Below, one piece after another: positions 56,160 to 62,203 of a stretch of DNA of 64,000 nt. The stretch comes from Bacillus sp. S/N-304-OC-R1. Lineage in GTDB: Bacteria > Bacillota > Bacilli > Bacillales > Cytobacillaceae. The notes beneath the pieces were generated by a model. The model searched no databases. It worked only from the letters and a program-made list of their open reading frames with translations, and had not been told where the DNA came from. Each line of letters opens with the position of its first letter. The stretch's first letter is position 1. Location of the stretch: contig NZ_JACWFE010000003.1 of assembly GCF_019749375.1 (NCBI RefSeq), positions 62,001 through 126,000 of the forward strand, in the 5' to 3' direction. The translations under genes and the position numbers were made by a program.

Positions 56160-57269
56160 TTAGACAGGGCTCTTTTCCAAGGATATTTCATACTCAAGAA
56201 TATCCATAATTTGATAATTAAATTCTTCTTTAATCTTTAGATACTCTCCCCAATCTGTTGTCTTCGTATAGAAGTTCAGAAAGATTTCCTGTCCACTGTC
56301 TTTATATTGATCAAAGTTTACAAGGATAGTATCTTGGTGAATGTCTTCATTATTTTTCAAATAACCTTCAATTTCCTCTATTACTCTTTTAATCTTCTCT
56401 TTAGAAGAATCTTGAGGAAGCTTGAAATTAAAGCTAATTTGCCGTTTTCCCGCTTTGCTCCAATTCATAATTGCTTCATTTGCCAGAGTAGCGTTTGGAA
56501 CCGTAACAAGCGCTTGCGCAAAAGTTCGAACCTTCGTGCTTCGAAAGCTAATATCCTCGACTATCCCCTCAACACTCGATGTCTTAATCCAATCCCCTAT
56601 CGAAAAAGGCTTCTCTGTAATAATGATGATTCCGCCAAATAAATTGCCAATTGCATCTTTTGCTGCTAAGGCGAACGCTAACCCGCCTAAACCAAGACCC
56701 GCCACAAAGCCATTGACATCGTAATGAAACTCCTGAGCAATCACACTTATACTGATAGCCACGATGACAAACTGCAAAGCCTTTGATAAAAAAGGAATAA
56801 GAATCTCATCAAATTCAATATTATATTTCGAAGATGCATTTAATTTCTTCAAAAACAATGAAGAGGAAGATGCAAGATTAAGCAAACCCCAAGTAATAAT
56901 TAAAATTATAGATGATCTAATTATTCTTAAAAATAATTGATTTTGATGATCCCAAAAAGGAAAGTGCTGTGCTGAAAAATAAATCCCGATTATGATAAAC
57001 AGCCATTGTGCTGGTTTTTCATAGGCTATGAAAATTTGAGATAAAAATTCACCAGGAGCAATCTTTCCAATCTTTACTAATAGAGCAAATATATCTTTCA
57101 CAAAAATTTTTCTAAAAAGGAGGAACAGCAAAAAAATCCCAATACCAATCCCTATTTCCTTTAGATTTTCATATGATGTTAGCATTTCCCAAAGCATACT
57201 TCTACTAGTCCTCCCTATACGAAAGATGACGGCAATCGAAGTCAGTATATTTATTAAATAATTTTTCAT
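56160..57269 (-). CDS. MscS-family mechanosensitive channel
   Basis: 369 residues. Four or five membrane helices; the pore-lining helix region is GFVAGLGLGGLAFALAAKDA followed by IGNLFGGIIIITEKPFSIGD, then the beta domain IKTSSVEGIVEDISFRSTKV and the C-terminal vestibule. Gly/Ala spacing in the pore helix is typical of MscS/YnaI-like channels that open on hypo-osmotic shock. Convergent with the aminotransferase gene. Confidence 0.9.
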   Translation of the reverse strand: MKNYLINILTSIAVIFRIGRTSRSMLWEMLTSYENLKEIGIGIGIFLLFLLFRKIFVKDIFALLVKIGKIAPGEFLSQIFIAYEKPAQWLFIIIGIYFSAQHFPFWDHQNQLFLRIIRSSIILIITWGLLNLASSSSLFLKKLNASSKYNIEFDEILIPFLSKALQFVIVAISISVIAQEFHYDVNGFVAGLGLGGLAFALAAKDAIGNLFGGIIIITEKPFSIGDWIKTSSVEGIVEDISFRSTKVRTFAQALVTVPNATLANEAIMNWSKAGKRQISFNFKLPQDSSKEKIKRVIEEIEGYLKNNEDIHQDTILVNFDQYKDSGQEIFLNFYTKTTDWGEYLKIKEEFNYQIMDILEYEISLEKSPV

Positions 57270-57483
57270 CAGCTGAAAAACTATTTTCCTATAATATCAG
57301 AAACAATAATTATTAAAAAGTGCGAAGGGTCCTATGCTCGCCTCCAATTATTACCTCAATAAAATATATTTTGTTAAAACAATTACTTTTCTTAATCAAA
57401 AAAATCATTTTTTTCCATCAATAGTTTTTTTAAAAAGATCAAAAATATATTTGAGGGAATTTAAATAAAAGGAGGTTTTTCAA

Positions 57484-58491
57484 GTGATAAAAAAGACGAT
57501 CGGTCTTTTCCTAACATTTATCCTCACGTTAGGACTAGTTGCTTGCAGTAAAAATTTAAGCACTGAAAATGATCATATGAACAAAAAAGGCAATAACAAC
57601 AATAACAACAATAACAACAATCATAAGCTCTCTAGCATGGAAACAACGATGTCTAGTGATAATTACCCTCACACAAAAGCGGTATTAGTCCAAGAGGCGA
57701 GATTTCAGTTTGTTCCTTTAAATCCTGGTGAAGATGGGAAATTTAATGAGCCGCAGGCTCAACTATACTATGGCCAAGCACCTATTCAGCAGCAAGGTCA
57801 ACCTAATCCAACAGCAGATTATCAGCAAGCACCAGACATGGAGCTAAATCAAGCAGCACTGCCTAAGCAAGCTCCTAACTGGCAACAAAATCAGGCAGCA
57901 CAACCTAAGCAAGCTCCTGACTGGCAACAAAATCAGACAACACCGTCTAAGCAAGCTCCTGACTGGCAACAAAATCAGGCAGCACCGTCTAAGCAAGCTC
58001 CTAACTGGCAACAAAATCAGGCAGCACAACCTAAGCAAGCTCAACCAAGTCAGCAAAATGTAACTGGCAAGACAGGTAATCAGCAACAAGGTCAAAAACA
58101 AGCAGCACAAGGAATAAGTAAGATTGCTCAGCAAGTGATTGATTTAACGAATGCTCAACGCAGACAAAATGGTTTGCCTGATTTAAAAGCAGATGCTCAA
58201 TTATGCGGAGTAGCTCAAAAGAAATCAGAAGACATGCAGCAAAAACATTACTTCTCACATACAAGCCCTACTTATGGTTCACCGTTCGATATGATGAGAG
58301 ATTTTGGTGTGACTTACAAAAGTGCAGGTGAAAATATCGCACAAGGACAACCTACACCTCAGGAAGTGGTCCAAGCTTGGATGAATAGTGAAGGTCACAG
58401 AAAGAACATCTTAAGTAATAATTTTACCAACATCGGCATCGGTTATGATCAAAACGGCAATTATTGGACCCAAATGTTCATTGGAAAGTAG
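57484..58491 (+). CDS. CAP-domain lipoprotein with Gln-rich tandem repeat (YkwD-like)
   Basis: 335 residues from GTG 57484 (AAAGGAGG 8 bases upstream). The signal peptide ends at lipobox GLVACS. An AAC-repeat encodes ten Asn near residue 38. Residues about 120-190 carry five 14-residue repeats of the form QNQAAQPKQAPDWQ. The CAP/SCP domain fills the C-terminal 125 residues: IAQQVIDLTNAQRRQNGLPD, HYFSHTSPTYGSPFDMM, YKSAGENIAQG and WMNSEGHRKNILS, with the His/Glu cavity residues. In bacilli such proteins are secreted or spore-associated; their activity is unsettled. Confidence 0.85.
   Translation: MIKKTIGLFLTFILTLGLVACSKNLSTENDHMNKKGNNNNNNNNNNHKLSSMETTMSSDNYPHTKAVLVQEARFQFVPLNPGEDGKFNEPQAQLYYGQAPIQQQGQPNPTADYQQAPDMELNQAALPKQAPNWQQNQAAQPKQAPDWQQNQTTPSKQAPDWQQNQAAPSKQAPNWQQNQAAQPKQAQPSQQNVTGKTGNQQQGQKQAAQGISKIAQQVIDLTNAQRRQNGLPDLKADAQLCGVAQKKSEDMQQKHYFSHTSPTYGSPFDMMRDFGVTYKSAGENIAQGQPTPQEVVQAWMNSEGHRKNILSNNFTNIGIGYDQNGNYWTQMFIGK
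57837..58046 (+). repeat. 42-bp in-frame tandem repeat within the CAP gene
   Basis: Five units of 42 bases (14 codons) with a conserved core AAGCAAGCTCCTRACTGGCA; neighbouring units differ by a few substitutions, so copy number may vary between strains. Confidence 0.8.
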
Positions 58492-58515
58492 ATAATTGGA
58501 ATTCTTTAGTTTAAA

Positions 58516-58546
58516 AAGGGTCTTATTATCCATTAATGAGACCCTT
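58516..58546. terminator. Bidirectional terminator between CAP and ykkD genes
   Basis: 12-bp stem with one G-U pair (58516-58527 with 58535-58546), A5 on the left and TTATAT on the right. Confidence 0.8.
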
Positions 58547-58573
58547 ATATACTTTTCCGATTGTGCACCTATT

Positions 58574-58888
58574 TTATGAAATTGCCTTTAACCCGACAAC
58601 TCCTGTAACAATTAGAGCTACACTGATAATCCGTCCAATACTCTTTGACTCGCCAAATAAAAGCATATTCAATAAAACGGCACCCGCTGTTCCAACTCCA
58701 ACCCATACTGCATAGGCAATGCTCACTTGTAAATAATTAAACGAAGAATATAAAAATGCAAATGAAGCACCAAATCCACCTATATATAATAAGCCATTTC
58801 TAAATGTCTTTTTCTGGCTATATAATTTTAGTCCAATCGCTCCTGCAATTTCACTTGCGCCTGCAAAAAACACAAAAACCCACCCCAT
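58574..58888 (-). CDS. ykkD: SMR family efflux subunit YkkD
   Basis: 104 residues from ATG 58888 with AAAGGAGG 9 bases upstream; the frame upstream overlaps ykkC. Four helices; the essential Glu13 lies in FFAGASEIAGAIG, and LQVSIAYAVWVGVGTAGAVL is the family's third-helix motif. YkkC/YkkD form a heteromeric exporter, shown elsewhere to move guanidinium or cationic drugs. Starts just beyond the ykkC stop. Confidence 0.88.
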   Translation of the reverse strand: MGWVFVFFAGASEIAGAIGLKLYSQKKTFRNGLLYIGGFGASFAFLYSSFNYLQVSIAYAVWVGVGTAGAVLLNMLLFGESKSIGRIISVALIVTGVVGLKAIS

Positions 58889-58889
58889 C

Positions 58890-59240
58890 TTAAATTGCCT
58901 CCTTTGAAGCTCTCTGTTCATCCTTGTTATCAGCAATATTCAATCCGATGACTCCGATGACCAAAACAGTAATAAACAACAGCTTCCCTAGACTGAAATT
59001 ACCGCCAAATAAAAAAACATCCATTACTACAGTCCCAACTGTACCTACCCCTGCAAAAACAGCATATACTGTACCTGTCGGAAGCGTCTCACAAGCTTTA
59101 GGAAGGAAGTGAAAATCAATGAAAATAATACCGACAACAATAACCCAATGCCACCAAGTACTGGCTTCATTAAATCCATAAACCCAAATTAATTCAAATA
59201 AACAAGTTAAAAACACATAAAACCATGCTTTATTTTTCAT
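58890..59240 (-). CDS. ykkC: SMR family efflux subunit YkkC
   Basis: 116 residues, four helices, essential Glu16 in TCLFELIWVYGFN; LPTGTVYAVFAGVGTVGTVV matches the SMR third helix. The charged tail DNKDEQRASKEAI is typical of YkkC. In B. subtilis the pair is controlled by the guanidine-I riboswitch; here the 102 bases upstream are too short and instead contain a TetR-type operator. Confidence 0.88.
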   Translation of the reverse strand: MKNKAWFYVFLTCLFELIWVYGFNEASTWWHWVIVVGIIFIDFHFLPKACETLPTGTVYAVFAGVGTVGTVVMDVFLFGGNFSLGKLLFITVLVIGVIGLNIADNKDEQRASKEAI

Positions 59241-59256
59241 TGCTGCCCCTCCTAAG

Positions 59257-59275
59257 ATGACTGACTTTCATTCAT
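59257..59275. promoter_or_regulatory. TetR-type operator, copy 1 (before ykkC)
   Basis: ATGACTGACTTTCATTCAT, with inverted ends ATGAnTGA/TCAnTCAT, identical to the copy at 59941. It lies 17 bases before the ykkC start, just upstream of the ribosome site. Confidence 0.8.
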
Positions 59276-59342
59276 TTCATATAAAGCAGTCCCTTTTACA
59301 CCCATTTTCCTGGCTTGAAAAGGACCGGAACATTTGCCATTT

Positions 59343-59921
59343 CTACTTTTCCTGAATACCTAACGCATGCTTTAAAAACTCTAGCACTTCTGCTTTTTGA
59401 ATTTCGGCTTGATCATCCTGCCGGTGGTCATACAGGTAAATCTGTTCTGCTGCTATTTCAATAAGACCGATTAATAATTTTGATGTTCGCTCCACTTGAA
59501 CTGATTCCCGAATGGTACCAGCATTCTTTGCTTTACTTAAAAAATCACTAATCCAGGAATAGAACGGCTGATAAACGGTTTCCCATTCTTTAATATGATC
59601 AGTTGATGCAAGCCCAGCATAAATAAGAGCTAGAATTTCCCGATAATCTCTTGTTACCTTAAAGATAGCTTCAACAATTTGCCCCAGCTGCTCTATAAAT
59701 GGTGCCTTGTCATCTACCTCATTTTTCACTGAAGCAATCGATTTCTCCACCATAACCTCAGCAATAGCCGGCATAACAGATAGTTTGGAAGGAAAATACA
59801 AATAATATGTACCCTGCGCAATTCCAGCAAGCTTCACAATGTCGGAAATTTTCGTTTTTTCAATACCCTTCTCTTTAAAAACCTCCATGGCCGCAAGAAC
59901 AATTTTCTCTTTTTTATTCAT
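59343..59921 (-). CDS. TetR-family repressor of the ykkCD operon
   Basis: 192 residues. N-terminal HTH: KEKIVLAAMEVFKEKGIEKT, KISDIVKLAGIAQGTYYLYF. The C-terminal ligand domain contains ETVYQPFYSWISDFLSKAKN and is not assignable. First gene of tetR-ykkC-ykkD, with the 19-bp operator placed both at its own promoter and before ykkC, so it probably autoregulates and represses the exporter. Confidence 0.9.
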   Translation of the reverse strand: MNKKEKIVLAAMEVFKEKGIEKTKISDIVKLAGIAQGTYYLYFPSKLSVMPAIAEVMVEKSIASVKNEVDDKAPFIEQLGQIVEAIFKVTRDYREILALIYAGLASTDHIKEWETVYQPFYSWISDFLSKAKNAGTIRESVQVERTSKLLIGLIEIAAEQIYLYDHRQDDQAEIQKAEVLEFLKHALGIQEK

Positions 59922-59940
59922 CTATCTTTCCCTTTCACAA

Positions 59941-59986
59941 ATGACTGACTTTCATTCATTTTAAAGCAAAATGAAGTCAATGTCAA
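59941..59986 (-). promoter_or_regulatory. tetR promoter with operator copy 2
   Basis: Minus-strand sigma-A promoter: -35 TTGACA (59981-59986), exactly 17 bases, -10 TAAAAT (59958-59963). The operator ATGACTGACTTTCATTCAT (59941-59959) overlaps the end of the -10 and the start point. Confidence 0.85.
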
Positions 59987-60040
59987 AAATCTGCTATACC
60001 TTCCCCTCCTTCTTATTTGCTTTTGACAAGAATTATTACT

Positions 60041-60069
60041 CACTGGTCAGGCTTTTCCTTCATATAATA
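60041..60069 (+). promoter_or_regulatory. Sigma-K-like promoter of the ATP-grasp gene
   Basis: CAC at 60041-60043, 17 bases, then CATATAATA at 60061-60069, matching the late mother-cell consensus (AC, then CATAnnnTA). It lies 32 bases before the ATG. No sigma-A hexamers with correct spacing are nearby. Confidence 0.6.
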
Positions 60070-60100
60070 CAGAAATCTTTTTGCTTAGGAAGGTTAATAA

Positions 60101-61324
60101 ATGAAAACAATTGTCTTTATTGGAAGTAATCAATTCGGTACCAGTAAAGAGGCACTATCCATTGCAAAAGAGATAGGCTACTCAGTTGTCTTGATTACAA
60201 ATAAATTTCAGCAAATTAATGCATTAAAATTTCCAGAGGTTGATCATTTAGTTTTCTTAGAAAATATATTTGATAAGGGTAAAGTATTAAAGGAAATCAA
60301 CGAATTCAAAAATAAGGGGAGACAAATATGCGCTTGTATAAGCTTTATTGACCCCTATGTTTCTTATGCAGCAGAAATCGCAATGAATTTAGGTCTATTT
60401 TCAATTTCTATAGAAGCCTTCTCCATACTAGAAAATAAAATTAAAGTTCGGCATAAGTTAAAAGACCTTCCTTACTCCCCTTTTTATACGGTTCTTAGCC
60501 CTGGAACCTCCATTAACGAATTTGTTAAGGAACATCAATCGAAATTACCGCTCATATTAAAAATACCTAATTCCAATGGTTCTAAAAATGTATTATTTGT
60601 TGATACAGTACATGATTTAAAGAGAGGAATTACTTCCTTACAAAAAAAATTTCAGAAGCTCCCTATATTAATAGAAGAATATTTAATTGGCCCCCAATAC
60701 TTAATTGAGATTGTTGTGCATGATGGAGTCATACAATGGGCCGGAGTGATCGAACAGGAAATCATAAAAGATAAAACATTTATTGTCACAGGATATAATT
60801 TTCCTGCTTTATTAGATGATGAAAGATACGATGCGCTAATTAATTGTGTTGAAGAAATAATTAAAGAGCTTGGACTAACAAACGGTTCGTGTCATTTGGA
60901 AATGAAACAGGTAGAGGGCGAATGGAAACTGGTTGAAATAAATCCGAGAATGTCCGGGGGAGCAATGAACCGGATTATTGAGGAAGGGACGGGCATAAAT
61001 CTAGTCAAGGAAATTGTAAAAATGAACCTGGGACAAACGCCTGTCTTTTTGCAAACTAGGCATCAGCACGTCTATGCCAAATATATAACAATAAGCAGAA
61101 GCGGGTACTTGCTGCAGGTAACTGGAGAGGAGCATGCAAGGAAACATAGTGGAGTTAAATACGTCTATGTTAAACCTGTTAAAGGAAAAATTATTACTGT
61201 CCCCTACTCCATGGGAAATCGGTATGCATGTGTAATTGCAGCTTCAGAGTCTCCGAAACAAGCTAAAGAAACCGCATTAGCTGCGGCAAAGAAAATTAAG
61301 TTTTACCTTGAACCATTTTCATAA
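60101..61324 (+). CDS. ATP-grasp ligase, probable sporulation gene
   Basis: 407 residues, ATG with TTAGGAAGG upstream. N-terminal Rossmann-like region (TIVFIGSNQFGTSKEALSIA), then ATP-grasp elements LPLILKIPNSNGSKNVLFV, ILIEEYLIGPQYLIEIVVHD, the metal residues in GSCHLEMKQVEGEWKLVEIN followed by PRMSGGAMNRII. The pattern is that of the BacD/L-amino-acid ligase type, which join a carboxylate to an amine through an acyl phosphate. The sigma-K-like promoter and the coat-like gene that follows suggest the mother cell; the product is unknown. Confidence 0.8.
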   Translation: MKTIVFIGSNQFGTSKEALSIAKEIGYSVVLITNKFQQINALKFPEVDHLVFLENIFDKGKVLKEINEFKNKGRQICACISFIDPYVSYAAEIAMNLGLFSISIEAFSILENKIKVRHKLKDLPYSPFYTVLSPGTSINEFVKEHQSKLPLILKIPNSNGSKNVLFVDTVHDLKRGITSLQKKFQKLPILIEEYLIGPQYLIEIVVHDGVIQWAGVIEQEIIKDKTFIVTGYNFPALLDDERYDALINCVEEIIKELGLTNGSCHLEMKQVEGEWKLVEINPRMSGGAMNRIIEEGTGINLVKEIVKMNLGQTPVFLQTRHQHVYAKYITISRSGYLLQVTGEEHARKHSGVKYVYVKPVKGKIITVPYSMGNRYACVIAASESPKQAKETALAAAKKIKFYLEPFS

Positions 61325-61455
61325 ATATTTTTGCTCTGATCATGTTCCGACAAATTTGGGTGCTTGGGCCAAGTCTATTTTTTTTGTAATCAGCACAGTC
61401 CCCATTTACTTCAAATACTATATATAAAGGACAGACAGATGGGGGGAGGAAGACA

Positions 61456-61905
61456 ATGGTGAGCAATGATAAGCTCGATAATATATGTGAAGCTCTGAGT
61501 GAAATAAAGGAATTACAAGATTTATTAACAAATTCGTCGACCAAGTACTTCGGAAATTTACTTGGTAAAATTGCAGGTGTTGATACAATCCCCTTACTAT
61601 TATTAAGAAAAAGCGGACCACTTACACATAAAGTTTTCATAGTCAATGAAAAAACCGGCAAACGTGAATCATTTGAATCATCGTATTTTCGACTTGATTC
61701 TATTAATAAGGAAAGCCGTCGTGCCTGGGTGTCCGTTCTGTGTCCACTGGATTTTAAAGGGGATCCTACAAATGCCGTTCAAGATGTTATTAAATTAATA
61801 AAGACATCTACAATTATCGAGGTTGATTTAAACTTAATTTTTGCTGTTCAACTAGTTGATACCGAACTTTTAAAACGGAAAATTATTGTCGAGCCAAAAT
61901 GGTAA
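61456..61905 (+). CDS. CotY/CotZ-like spore coat protein, cysteine-poor
   Basis: 149 residues, ATG with GGGGAGGAAG upstream. The order of elements recalls CotY/CotZ/ExsY: an N-terminal CEALSEIKELQDLLTN, TIPLLLLRKSGPLTHKVF, FESSYFRLDSINKESRRAWV, and the VDLNLIFAVQLVD block corresponding to their VDLxCFCAIxC. The cysteines that crosslink classical coat/exosporium crust proteins are missing; only two remain (Cys11 and the one in VLCPLD). Identification is from memory of the family and needs a profile search. Confidence 0.6.
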   Translation: MVSNDKLDNICEALSEIKELQDLLTNSSTKYFGNLLGKIAGVDTIPLLLLRKSGPLTHKVFIVNEKTGKRESFESSYFRLDSINKESRRAWVSVLCPLDFKGDPTNAVQDVIKLIKTSTIIEVDLNLIFAVQLVDTELLKRKIIVEPKW

Positions 61906-62203
61906 TCTCGAGCAGCAATCAAAAGGGTCAACTCTACACTAATATCCTGTATATATAAAGGTTAGGCAAGTATATATACATTGATTAATGTAGTGGAGTT
62001 GGCTTTTATTTTTTCCTTTCTCTTCATTTTCCCTTCAAACGTCACAAAGAATTAGCTGGAACATAAACGATTGTCCGTTTCAAAAGTTCCATTCATTGAA
62101 TGTAATGTAAATAGGTTGCTAATTCGAAAGACAAATTTGGATTCACCCTGAAATAACTCCCTTACTTCAAGGAAAGCTTATTAGCCAAAAAGGAGATTGT
62201 TCT
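61906..62203. other. Intergenic region before the YheC/YheD-Mur ligase gene
   Basis: About 300 bases. The first part holds the imperfect terminator of the coat-like gene. CAC, 16 bases, then CATAAACGA near 62053-62080 resembles a weaker sigma-K promoter. No small ORF with a ribosome site is visible. Confidence 0.4.
61928..62010 (+). terminator. Terminator of the coat-like gene
   Basis: Long imperfect hairpin, outer arms CAACTCTAC (61929-61937) and GTGGAGTTG (61993-62001), followed by CTTTTATTTTTT. It may contain an internal secondary hairpin of TATATATA arms. Confidence 0.55.

Noticed and set aside
57844-58134. Antisense ORF with repeats of LCCLILLPVRSLLR type
   Set aside because: It is the reverse-frame shadow of the in-frame repeat in the CAP gene and lacks a start signal.
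59241-59342. Guanidine-I riboswitch before ykkC
   Set aside because: The gap is only 102 bases, most of it holds the operator and ribosome site, and no conserved riboswitch core is seen.
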